From Flammeovirga aprica JL-4 (GTDB lineage Bacteria > Bacteroidota > Bacteroidia > Cytophagales > Flammeovirgaceae), in NCBI RefSeq assembly GCF_012844305.1, contig NZ_JABANE010000004.1, positions 92,116 through 156,115 on the forward strand: DNA of 64,000 nucleotides, read 5' to 3'. Position 1 is the first letter of the stretch, and each line of letters begins with the position of its first letter. Made by a program: the position numbers and the translations under genes. The notes beneath the pieces are model-generated. The model worked only from the letters and a program-made list of their open reading frames with translations, was not told the origin of the DNA and searched no databases. Shown piece after piece: positions 46,801 through 54,151 of this stretch.

Positions 46801-47138
46801 GTTTTAATTCCAAAGGAGGGAGAGAAATTGATTTGGTTTTGGAAAACCCCGATGTTGTAAATGCCATCGATCTTCCAAATAATTCACCTTTTAAAGTGTA
46901 CCCAAATCCTGTTACAGATGTACTTCATTTGAGTTATGAAAATCTATTCATCGAAGACAAATTTTTAGAGGTTGAACTTTTTAATGCTATGGGTCAGAAT
47001 GTACTCACTTCTCAATGGAATGTTCATCAGATTAAAACAGAAACAATAAACATAAGTACCCTGCCAAAAGGGATGTATTTTTTAAACATTAGTAATGGCA
47101 AAGCGTCTTACGCTGTGTTCAAAATTTTTGTGAAATAA
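43863..47138 (+). CDS. PL8 chondroitin ABC-type lyase with T9SS sorting domain
   Basis: 1091 residues; ATG 43863 is chosen over 43836 because it begins a clean signal peptide (MRKILFTLLFCLSSITFSLA) and the earlier codons lie in a repeat. N-terminal lyase domain ~22-170, alpha/alpha domain ~200-540, beta super-sandwich ~580-1000. Active-site candidates: His444/445 in TGYHHRGIYANAY, Tyr449/453, Arg506 in NGRIFNPH, Glu in YDFEAGDDNVYGRYGGYG (~620). GWDWNRFPGTTVI and SVFFFEDFFVCLGSNIKS are the conserved beta-domain blocks. T9SS tail (~1017-1091; FKVYPNPVTDVLHLSYENLF ... LPKGMYFLNI). Followed after 13 bases by the repeat lipoprotein, hence one operon. Secreted chondroitin/dermatan depolymerase. 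Confidence 0.92.
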   Translation: MRKILFTLLFCLSSITFSLAEDVVFESFEEKSPPGFWKTNSLGQISVSKGHYKHGEQSLKWDFENNTNKLIVNDPQLTEAGIQSNGGIRFWVYNETALEDTIEFHFKNSKDEVLFTFQYSINFKGWRGNWIRFRDDLGYKTSRGNIASMEILAPNQEGTLYFDMMDFALDVPWNRMSDFQIQLPKNDGVWDTYSWYEREPSPPTASDITEEEKKSFETILERYNYWLFGSEKYSNNKAHQQREGAFQSFIKKGIENFEDYNIVRHEDGRITGVPLFSSRSPYKPKFNEDVAQRVFTPLALDYKINGNEQSLEKAFLLFDYMYDQGWAVGSGIETLDHETNRSSGYIHAFMLLKEELKATGRLTREMATIRWYTVFNQVFDQERFESTADDMRTNFIFRLFYVLAMEDSPEKAHYMRYLVEWYNDCLTIQPGWAGIIKEDYTGYHHRGIYANAYAPNGFHLASLIHYLLHNTEFELADSSVENLKQALLTQRIMANKFSTPQGINGRIFNPHIIPSILPAYAMMALTGDQEMEGVFKRLWRPENELVASTFNSTSTGITFFNTVGAIDMMLDASEGTAVEEEDPQGVFVKPYGGSVFFRKDNWMVSAKGFSQYIYDFEAGDDNVYGRYGGYGALQILASGEDEIDAEKSGFQLSDGWDWNRFPGTTVIRQSMEDLRFSGISSEHRSFSDRTFLGGTSLSDDFGSFGLDLADPTYEIGFEAKKSVFFFEDFFVCLGSNIKSPSSNKTETILFQNYLSSPSDQPIFDNSTEATTSMNYEKSKTTSQNYWLRDAMGNGYVFPKGQKIEIRRQYQTSRNHQDTKDTFGNYAVAWLDHGNNTKNGQYEYAVLVQKSVEELQNLSLSLPYEILQQNEFAHIVRQTEEDVYGFHFFKPVETAFGHVRSVSHPLLVMSQQKGAELFLSLTQPDFGRIKLNGTRDVSPETVFDEGRYFDFEVVLNGKWKLSEEHESVSSLSNRNGNTYIRFNSKGGREIDLVLENPDVVNAIDLPNNSPFKVYPNPVTDVLHLSYENLFIEDKFLEVELFNAMGQNVLTSQWNVHQIKTETINISTLPKGMYFLNISNGKASYAVFKIFVK

Positions 47139-47151
47139 AAAATAAAACAAC

Positions 47152-49731
47152 ATGAAAAAGAATTATTATTTTTCTACAATATATCAACTTATACTACTCA
47201 CTTCTCTGCTAGGATTAACATTTTCTTGCGATGTCGATAAAGATGACGTGCAAGAAATATTAACCGAAAAAGCTCCTCAAGTTTTTCAATATAACCCGAA
47301 TGAATTCACCATTTTTGAAGAAGAAGGTTTTACTTCTCAAGAACCTGAAGTGGATGGTGAACCTCCCATTCTTTTTAGAATTTTGGATCAAGAGGATGGC
47401 TATGCAATAGATGAATTGGGTGTGGTGTCATTGATTGAAATGCACACTCAAGAAGCTTCTACACAAGAAATCATCGTGGAAGCTTATAATAATTACGGTT
47501 CGTTGAGAGATACGATCATTGTTCAAATCAATGAAATTCCAATTATCCCTCCAACGGAACTCTCGTATGAAGTACAAGCTTTTGAGGTATTAGTTGGTCA
47601 AGATGGTTTTGTAACTTCAGCTCCTACAGCCAATGGAAGTGATACATTAAAATACACCTTAGTCAACGATTTTGAGGGTAATTTCTCTATTTCTGAAGAA
47701 GGAATTGTAACGCTAAAAGACGAACATACTTTAGCAATCACAGCGGAAGATCAATTGCATACACTTACTGTAAAAGTAAGTAATACTGCAGGTGAATTTA
47801 CGACTGATATTACTATCAAAGTAAATCAAGTCCCTCCTTCTGACCTTTCTTATGAGACACAAACATTTGAAGTGGTATTTGGTAAAGAAGGCTTTGTAAC
47901 TTCAGCCCCTACAGTTACTGGCGGTACTCCATTAACGTATAGTCTAGTGGATGATATGGAGAGCAACTTCACTATCTCCGAAGAAGGAATTATCACCTTA
48001 AAAGATGAACACACACTTGCACTTACTGAGGGTGACGCGGTTCACACAATCACTGTAAAAGTAAGTAATGATGCTGGTGAAACAACGACAAATCTTACGG
48101 TCACGGTTGTTCAAATTGCGCCAACTTCCCTTTCTTATGAAGCTCAGGCTTTTGATGTAGGACAAGGTAAAAGCGGATTTACAACTTCAGTTCCAACCAC
48201 GGATGGCAGTGCTCCACTTGTTTACAGTTTAGCAGATAATATGGATGGAAACTTCTCTATTTCTGAAGAAGGAATTGTCACTTTAAAAGACGCACATACT
48301 TTGACAGTAACAGCAGAAAATCAACCGCATACTATCACCGTAAAAGTGAGTAATACCAATGGTGAAACATCTACAGACATTACAATAGCAGTCTTTGAAG
48401 TTGCAGCGCCAACCACATTAAGTTATGAACAACAAGCATATGAAGTGAAAAGCGGAAAAGACGGTTTTGTTACTTCAACGCCGATCACAAACGGAAGTGC
48501 TCCATTGGTATACAGTTTAGCAGATGACTTTGAAGGGAATTTCTCTATTGCAGAAAATGGTGTGGTTACGCTAAAAGATACTCACACACTTGCACATACT
48601 GAAGCAGATCAAGTGCACACGCTTACTGTGAAAGTAACCAATGAGGAAGGTGAGTTTACAACTGACATTACCGTAAAAGTTGTACAAGAAGCACCAACTA
48701 CATTGACTTATGCAGCAACTTCATTCAAAGTAGCAGAAGGTGAAGGTCTGGTTATTGATGCTCCAACTACAGACGGCAGTGCTCCATTGACTTACTCTTT
48801 AATGGATTATACTGGAGATGATTTTACGATCAATACCTCCACAGGTGCGATTACTTTAAAAGAAAATCACACACTCGGTATTGGCACTACACAATCCATC
48901 ACTGTAAAAGTAGAAAACACTGCAGGCAACACCACAGCAACGCTATCTGTTGAAGTGTTATCTCCTGAGTTAAAAATCAGTTACTCTCTTCCGGCAGAAG
49001 GGTATCAAATCATCTCAGAAGGTGACGGAAGCTTTACAAGTGCAACACCAACAATGGACGATTATTATAAAGGAAAAGCCACTTTCTCTTTACCACAAAA
49101 TGCCCTAGATGCAGGATTCTCTATCAATGCAACTACTGGAGAATTCACACAAACAGATGTTACCAAAGGCACATATATCTTTGACGTAACAGCAACGTAT
49201 GAAAGTGCTACTGCTACCTTCGAATACACTGCGGTGATCGTTGAAGATGGTTTCAATATCTTCTATTCTGAAACAGCCTCACCATTGGTAGTAAGTGCAT
49301 CAGATGGTATTATTACCACAGAATCTGCAAAAGAATGGGGAGATAGAGAACCTGATCATGTGAATTATCAATTGAGGTATTTCACTTATGAAGGAACGCT
49401 GAACGGTGAAACATTTGCTGAAACAAAAATTGATAGAACGCCAGCCAATGAAGATCCTTTAAACCCAACTACAGATCAAGGTAAAATATTAGCAGGGTTA
49501 GGTTTAACAAAGAAACAAGGAACTGAATTTGAATGGACCGCATTTAGAAACTGGTTCTATGAAGGCGATCTCCCTGGAGGCAACGTCACAGGCACTTTAG
49601 CTGAATGTTCTTCTTATACATTTGATGCAAGTTCTTTACCTGCTGGCACTTACAAACTTTACTTACGTTTGTTGGACAGCAATGGTAAAAATATCACTCA
49701 CAAACATGCTCTTACAATTATAATTGAGTAG
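47152..49731 (+). CDS. Surface lipoprotein with tandem cadherin-like repeats, paralogue 1
   Basis: 859 residues. Lipobox TFSC (Cys26) followed by DVDKDD, the acidic pattern that sends Bacteroidota lipoproteins to the cell surface. One divergent N-terminal repeat, four close repeats of 94-95 residues (LSYExQAFEV..GKxGF.TS.PT.NGS), one divergent repeat (TTLTYAATSFKVAEG), and a unique ~250-residue C-terminal region (DHVNYQLRYFTYEGTLNGET ... YKLYLRLLDSNGKNITH). No enzyme motif. As partner of the PL8 lyase in one operon, a glycan-binding or surface-display role is likely (inference). A good terminator follows. Confidence 0.82.
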   Translation: MKKNYYFSTIYQLILLTSLLGLTFSCDVDKDDVQEILTEKAPQVFQYNPNEFTIFEEEGFTSQEPEVDGEPPILFRILDQEDGYAIDELGVVSLIEMHTQEASTQEIIVEAYNNYGSLRDTIIVQINEIPIIPPTELSYEVQAFEVLVGQDGFVTSAPTANGSDTLKYTLVNDFEGNFSISEEGIVTLKDEHTLAITAEDQLHTLTVKVSNTAGEFTTDITIKVNQVPPSDLSYETQTFEVVFGKEGFVTSAPTVTGGTPLTYSLVDDMESNFTISEEGIITLKDEHTLALTEGDAVHTITVKVSNDAGETTTNLTVTVVQIAPTSLSYEAQAFDVGQGKSGFTTSVPTTDGSAPLVYSLADNMDGNFSISEEGIVTLKDAHTLTVTAENQPHTITVKVSNTNGETSTDITIAVFEVAAPTTLSYEQQAYEVKSGKDGFVTSTPITNGSAPLVYSLADDFEGNFSIAENGVVTLKDTHTLAHTEADQVHTLTVKVTNEEGEFTTDITVKVVQEAPTTLTYAATSFKVAEGEGLVIDAPTTDGSAPLTYSLMDYTGDDFTINTSTGAITLKENHTLGIGTTQSITVKVENTAGNTTATLSVEVLSPELKISYSLPAEGYQIISEGDGSFTSATPTMDDYYKGKATFSLPQNALDAGFSINATTGEFTQTDVTKGTYIFDVTATYESATATFEYTAVIVEDGFNIFYSETASPLVVSASDGIITTESAKEWGDREPDHVNYQLRYFTYEGTLNGETFAETKIDRTPANEDPLNPTTDQGKILAGLGLTKKQGTEFEWTAFRNWFYEGDLPGGNVTGTLAECSSYTFDASSLPAGTYKLYLRLLDSNGKNITHKHALTIIIE
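47554..48696 (+). repeat. Four tandem ~283-base cadherin-like repeats
   Basis: Each unit encodes 94-95 residues with the pattern LSYExQAFEV, GNFSISEEGIVTLKDEHTLA, TVKVSN.AGE.TT. The units are clearly homologous but diverged at the DNA level compared with the seven in the downstream paralogue. Confidence 0.85.
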
Positions 49732-49755
49732 TTAGTTTTGAGTGGTTTATTGGAT

Positions 49756-49793
49756 GCCCTGTACAGTTGGTAGATGCTGTGCAGGGCTTTTTT
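49756..49793 (+). terminator. Rho-independent terminator of repeat lipoprotein 1
   Basis: Stem GCCCTGtACAG / CTGTgCAGGGC followed by six T, 25 bases after the stop. Confidence 0.9.
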
Positions 49794-49825
49794 ATATAAG
49801 TTTAATAGAAATGAAACCCAAATAC

Positions 49826-49963
49826 CGTGCACCATGACTGAAGTCATGGGCTGTTGATATTGTCTCCGACAACACTAAAGTGTTGCCTCCGTTATCAACC
49901 TTCAAGATTTAGTCTTGGATAGGTTCCTGTATCACCTGCCCATAGTTTTAACTATGGTGCACG
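49826..49963. repeat. REP-like hairpin cluster
   Basis: 138 bases with outer inverted ends CGTGCACCAT / TATGGTGCACG and four inner hairpins: CCATGACTGAAGTCATGG, CAACACTAAAGTGTTG, TCAAGATTTAGTCTTGGA and CCATAGTTTTAACTATGG. Such clusters resemble REP/BIME sequences moved by RAYT (Y1-type) transposases in other bacteria; no transposase is present in the window. Confidence 0.75.
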
Positions 49964-50159
49964 AAACACTCAATTACTTTTGTCTTGAAGCAAAAATCAA
50001 ATCTGTGAATACAAAAGCTAAATTTTATCCCATAAACTCACCACTCCCCTCTATTTTTCCAACCTCCAAAAACCGTTTTTTATCCCTTCAAAATTACCTC
50101 TCGTCCTTTATAGAATTTCACCCAAAAAATGTAGGCAAAACTTTATTTAAATTTGGATT

Positions 50160-50320
50160 AAGCTGTTACACATTTAAAATTGGGATAAGTTGAATTCTTA
50201 TTTTTTAGTCTAATCAAGGCAGAATAAAAGAGCATAGCTAAAGCTACGTGATGATATTCTAACGCAGAGTAGGCTGAAAAATAAAATCCAAAACTTCCGA
50301 TTTTAAATGTGTAACAGCTT
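50160..50320. mobile_element. Small palindromic element, family 1 copy c, perfect terminal inverted repeats
   Basis: 161 bases with 21-base perfect inverted ends (AAGCTGTTACACATTTAAAA plus one base). The core TAGTCTAATCAAGGCAGAA ... AACGCAGAGTAGGCTGAAA is shared with copies at 40990 and 43686. Non-coding. The perfect ends suggest the most recent insertion of the three. Confidence 0.8.
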
Positions 50321-50348
50321 GATCAGATTTTGAAAGGGTTACATCCAT

Positions 50349-50611
50349 AGGACACCTGACGTCAGTCCTGCATTTACCATTTCAACGTACCCTGTATTCC
50401 ATCAAGAATATACATTATCTGAGGTGTAAAAATCTATTCATCGAAAATCAATTTTTAAGCATTGATTTTTTTTAAAACAATGGGGGTAGATGTTCCTGAT
50501 ATCACTTATACAACGGAAACAATAAACACATTTACACTACCCACAAGGATAAATTTTTTAAACAAACACAAGAGCAAAGTACCCTATACTTCGCCCTGAA
50601 TTTTAGTGAAT
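50349..50611 (+). pseudogene. Decayed remnant of a second PL8 lyase 3' end (T9SS tail)
   Basis: Scattered blocks match the end of the lyase at 43863-47138 in the same order: GGACACCTGACGTCAGTCCT (46658 region), AATCTATTCATCGAAAATCA (46940 region), CGGAAACAATAAACACATTT (47038 region), and the last bases before the next ATG (AAAATAAAGCAACATGAAAA versus AAAATAAAACAACATGAAAA). Large internal deletions and stops remove any reading frame. It sits at the same distance before lipoprotein 2 as the intact lyase before lipoprotein 1, so a lyase-lipoprotein pair was duplicated and the second lyase was lost. Confidence 0.85.
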
Positions 50612-50626
50612 CAAAAATAAAGCAAC

Positions 50627-53600
50627 ATGAAAAAGAATTATTATTCTTCTGCTATATGTAAACTTATAGTACTCACTTCACTATTCGGTTTAATATTTTC
50701 ATGTGACGTCGAAAAAGACGATGTCAAGGATATTTTAGACGAAAAGGTCCCTTCGGTTTTTAATTATGAACCAAATCAATTTTCGATTTTTGAAGAGGAA
50801 GGTTTCTCTACCAATGAGCCAGAAGTGGATGGTGACCCACCAATACAATTTAGAATTATCAATCAAGAAGACGGTTATTCTGTAGATGAACTTGGTGTGG
50901 TTTCATTAATTGAAATGCACTCCTATGAAGCATCTACTCAAGAAGTCATCATTGAAGCTTATAATGAGTTTGGCTCTCTAAGAGATACAATTACAGTGGA
51001 GATCAAGGAGATCCCTATTATTCCTCCAACGGAATTTTCATATGAAACTCAAGCATATGAAGTCACTGTCGGTCAAGAAGGGTTTGTGACTTCGTTACCT
51101 ACTGCTAATGGAAGCGATACTTTAATGTACGCATTAGTGGATAATTTTGACGGTAATTTCTCTATTTCTGAAGAGGGTATTGTGACACTAAAAGAAGAGC
51201 ATACGCTTGCTGTTACAGAAGAAGAGAAACCGCATATTCTTACAGTAAAAGTAAGTAATAAGGCGGGTGAATTTACAACGGATATCAGCATCAAAGTCAA
51301 TCAAATTCCACCGACTTCACTTTCGTATGAAGTACAAGCATTTGAAGTCACTAGCGGGAAAGAAGGATTTACTACTTCGGCTCCTACAACTAACGGTAGC
51401 GATCCTTTAAAATTTGAATTGGTGGATGATATGGACGGAAACTTCAGCATTTCTGAGCAAGGTGTAGTTACACTAAAAGATCAACACACTTTAGCAGTGA
51501 CAGCTGAAGATCAATCACATTCACTGATGGTAAAAGTAAGTAATAATGCAGGGACATTTACGACGACTATCACCGTTACTGTAAAACAAGTGGCTCCTAC
51601 TGCTCTTTCTTATGAAGTTCAAGCATTTGAAGTAACAAGTGGGAAAGAGGGATTCATCACTTCTGTACCTACCACAGATGGAAGCGGTCCTTTGAAATTT
51701 GAATTGGTAGATGATCTAAATGGGAATTTCAGTATTTCTGAAGAAGGGATTGTTACTCTAAAAAATGAACATACTTTAGCTATCACTGAAGAGGATCAAC
51801 CGCATACTTTGACAGTAAAAGTGAGCAATGATGCTGGTGAATTTAAGACGACGATCAGCATCAAAGTAAATCAAGTTCCACCAACTGCACTTACTTATGA
51901 AGTACAAGAGTTTGAGGTCACTTTTGGGAAAGAAGGATTCACTACTTCGGCTCCAACTGCCAACGGAACTGCTCCTTTAAGTTTTGAATTAGTGAATGAT
52001 ATGGAGGGGAACTTCAGCATTACGGAGCAAGGTGTGGTAACATTAAAAGAGGAACATACTTTAGCGGTTACAACTGAAGACCAACCGCATATTTTAACGG
52101 TAAAAGTAAGCAACAAGGCTGGTGAATTTACTACTGATATCACTATCAAAGTCAATCAAATTCCACCGACTGCACTTTCTTATGAAGTACAAGCATTTGA
52201 AGTCACTTACGGGAAAGAAGGATTTACTACTTCTGCTCCAACAGCGAACGGAACTGATCCTTTAAGCTTTGAATTAGTAGATGATATGGATGGTAATTTT
52301 AGTATTTCTGATGAAGGAATTGTAACCTTAAAAGAGGAACATACTTTAGACATCACCGTTGAAGATCAGCCTCATATATTAACAGTAAAAGTGAGTAACA
52401 ACGCAGGAGAATTTACTACTGATATTACGATCAAAGTAAATCAACTCGCTCCTTCAGCACTTTCTTATGAAGTTCAAGCATTTGAAGTAACAAGTGGTAA
52501 AGAAGGATTTACAACTTCGGCTCCTACAGCAAATGGTAGTGATCCGCTAAGCTTCGAATTGGTGGATGATATGGAGGGGAATTTCGGTATTTCTGAAGAA
52601 GGCATTGTGACTTTAAAAGAGCAACATACTTTAGCAGTTACAACTGAAGATCAACCACATACTATAACTGTAAAAGTAAGTAATGATGCGGGAGAATTCA
52701 CCACGGATATCACTGTAAAAGTAAATGCAATTATTGCCCCTACTGAGTTATCGTATGAGAAACAGGCTTTTGAAGTGGTATACGGTAAAGATGGTTTTGT
52801 AACTTCTACTCCAACTGCCAATGGAAGCCCTACTTTGATGTATAGACTTGTCGATGATATGGAGGGTAATTTCAGCATCTCTGAAGAAGGTATTGTAACA
52901 TTGAAAAACGAACATACTTTAGCCATCACTGAAGCGGATCAAGTGCATACAGTTACTGTAAAAGTAAGCAATGAAGCAGGTGAGTTTGCAACGGATCTTA
53001 CTGTAAAAGTTGTACAAATTGCTCCAACTACATTGACTTATGCTGAAACTTCATTCCAAGTGGCAGAAGGAAAAGGATTAACAATTCCTGCTCCAACTAC
53101 AGACGGAAGTGCTCCATTGACTTACACATTAGTAGAATACAATGAAAGTGATTTCACAATCAATGAAACTACTGGAGCGGTAACTTTAAAAGAGAATCAT
53201 ACGCTTGCAATTGGTGAAACAAAAACCATTACTATAAAGGTAGAAAACGCAGCAGGTAACACTACTGCATCGCTTTCAGTAGAAGTTCTAGCTCCTGAAT
53301 TGACATTGAGCTATAATTTACCGGCAGAAGGATATAAAATCATTTCAGAAGGTGATGGAAGTTTCACAAGTGATGCTCCAACTGTCCATGATTATTTTGT
53401 AGGAAAAGCAACTTTCTCTTTACCGCAAAATGCTATTGACGCAGGCTTCTCTATTGATGCTAATTCAGGTGTTTTCACTCAAAATAATGTAGCAAAAGGA
53501 ACGTACATTTTTGATGTAAAAGCAAGTTACGAAACAGCTATGGTTTCTTTTAAATACACCGCGGTAGTTGTAGAAGATGGTTTTAATATTTTCTACGCTG

Positions 53601-54058
53601 AAACACCGAGTCCTTTGGTTGTAAGTGCTTCTGATGGAATTGTAACTACTGAAGCGGCAAAAGAATGGGGTCCAAGAGAGCCTAATCATGTGAATTACCA
53701 ACTAAGATACTTCACGTATGAAGGCACGCTTGATGGTGAAACTTTTGCGGAAACTAAAATTGACAAGGCTCCTGCGGAAGATGCTTTAAATCCTACAAGT
53801 GATCAAGGAAAAATATTGAAAGGTTTAGGATTAACTAAAAAGCAAGGAACGGAATTTAACTGGACTGCCTTTAGAGATTGGTTCTATGATGGCGACCTTC
53901 CTGGCGGTAATGTCACAGGCACATTGGCAGAGTGTACTGCTTATACTTTTGATGCAAGCACATTACCTGCTGGTACTTATAAACTTTACTTACGATTATT
54001 GGATGGAGATGGCAAAAATATCACGCATAAGCACTCTCTAACGATCATCGTAAAATAA
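50627..54058 (+). CDS. Surface lipoprotein with tandem cadherin-like repeats, paralogue 2
   Basis: 1143 residues, same plan as the protein at 47152. Lipobox IFSC followed by DVEKDD (surface export signal), divergent N-terminal repeat, seven close 94-95-residue repeats, one divergent repeat (TTLTYAETSFQVAEGKG) and the same C-terminal region (HVNYQLRYFTYEGTLDGETF ... YKLYLRLLDGDGKNITHKHS). The length difference of 284 residues equals three repeats. Probably a long surface stalk carrying the conserved C-terminal domain outward; glycan binding is inferred from operon context with PL8 and sulfatase. Followed by a 44-base palindrome, then the sulfatase at 54152. Confidence 0.82.
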   Translation: MKKNYYSSAICKLIVLTSLFGLIFSCDVEKDDVKDILDEKVPSVFNYEPNQFSIFEEEGFSTNEPEVDGDPPIQFRIINQEDGYSVDELGVVSLIEMHSYEASTQEVIIEAYNEFGSLRDTITVEIKEIPIIPPTEFSYETQAYEVTVGQEGFVTSLPTANGSDTLMYALVDNFDGNFSISEEGIVTLKEEHTLAVTEEEKPHILTVKVSNKAGEFTTDISIKVNQIPPTSLSYEVQAFEVTSGKEGFTTSAPTTNGSDPLKFELVDDMDGNFSISEQGVVTLKDQHTLAVTAEDQSHSLMVKVSNNAGTFTTTITVTVKQVAPTALSYEVQAFEVTSGKEGFITSVPTTDGSGPLKFELVDDLNGNFSISEEGIVTLKNEHTLAITEEDQPHTLTVKVSNDAGEFKTTISIKVNQVPPTALTYEVQEFEVTFGKEGFTTSAPTANGTAPLSFELVNDMEGNFSITEQGVVTLKEEHTLAVTTEDQPHILTVKVSNKAGEFTTDITIKVNQIPPTALSYEVQAFEVTYGKEGFTTSAPTANGTDPLSFELVDDMDGNFSISDEGIVTLKEEHTLDITVEDQPHILTVKVSNNAGEFTTDITIKVNQLAPSALSYEVQAFEVTSGKEGFTTSAPTANGSDPLSFELVDDMEGNFGISEEGIVTLKEQHTLAVTTEDQPHTITVKVSNDAGEFTTDITVKVNAIIAPTELSYEKQAFEVVYGKDGFVTSTPTANGSPTLMYRLVDDMEGNFSISEEGIVTLKNEHTLAITEADQVHTVTVKVSNEAGEFATDLTVKVVQIAPTTLTYAETSFQVAEGKGLTIPAPTTDGSAPLTYTLVEYNESDFTINETTGAVTLKENHTLAIGETKTITIKVENAAGNTTASLSVEVLAPELTLSYNLPAEGYKIISEGDGSFTSDAPTVHDYFVGKATFSLPQNAIDAGFSIDANSGVFTQNNVAKGTYIFDVKASYETAMVSFKYTAVVVEDGFNIFYAETPSPLVVSASDGIVTTEAAKEWGPREPNHVNYQLRYFTYEGTLDGETFAETKIDKAPAEDALNPTSDQGKILKGLGLTKKQGTEFNWTAFRDWFYDGDLPGGNVTGTLAECTAYTFDASTLPAGTYKLYLRLLDGDGKNITHKHSLTIIVK
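51029..53025 (+). repeat. Seven tandem ~284-base cadherin-like repeats
   Basis: Units 2-6 are very similar (TALSYEVQAFEVTSGKEGF, TSAPTANGSDPLSFELVDDM, GNFSISEEGIVTLKEEHT), clearly more alike than the four in paralogue 1, pointing to recent expansion by recombination within this gene. Confidence 0.88.
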
Positions 54059-54082
54059 TAATTAAACCTGAGTACAAGAAGA

Positions 54083-54126
54083 ACTCATCATAAGGCCACA
54101 ACTTAAGTCGTGGCCTTATGATGAGT
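54083..54126. repeat. 44-base near-perfect palindrome after repeat lipoprotein 2
   Basis: Arms ACTCATCATAAGGCCAC and GTGGCCTTATGATGAGT around ACTTAAGT. No T-run follows. The centre ACTTAAGTCGTGG is shared with the palindrome at 55842-55879, so this looks like a REP-type repeat that may also act as terminator. Confidence 0.75.
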
Positions 54127-54151
54127 TACTCCTACTTACAATTGAAAACGA

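Larger units (their letters stand above)
49732..50626. other. Complex intergenic region between repeat-lipoprotein paralogues
   Basis: 895 bases holding, in order, a terminator, a cluster of REP-like hairpins, a family 1 palindromic element and a decayed copy of the PL8 3' end. No intact gene; the open frame at 49915-50193 crosses these repeats and is not supported. Confidence 0.75.

Noticed and set aside
49915..50193. Open frame of 92 codons between the repeat lipoproteins
   Set aside because: It crosses the REP-like cluster and runs into the family 1 element; no start context, no homology recognised and composition of non-coding DNA.
40990..50320. CRISPR-like interpretation of the dispersed repeats
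   Set aside because: Copies are kilobases apart, in both orientations, with inverted ends and no regular spacers.
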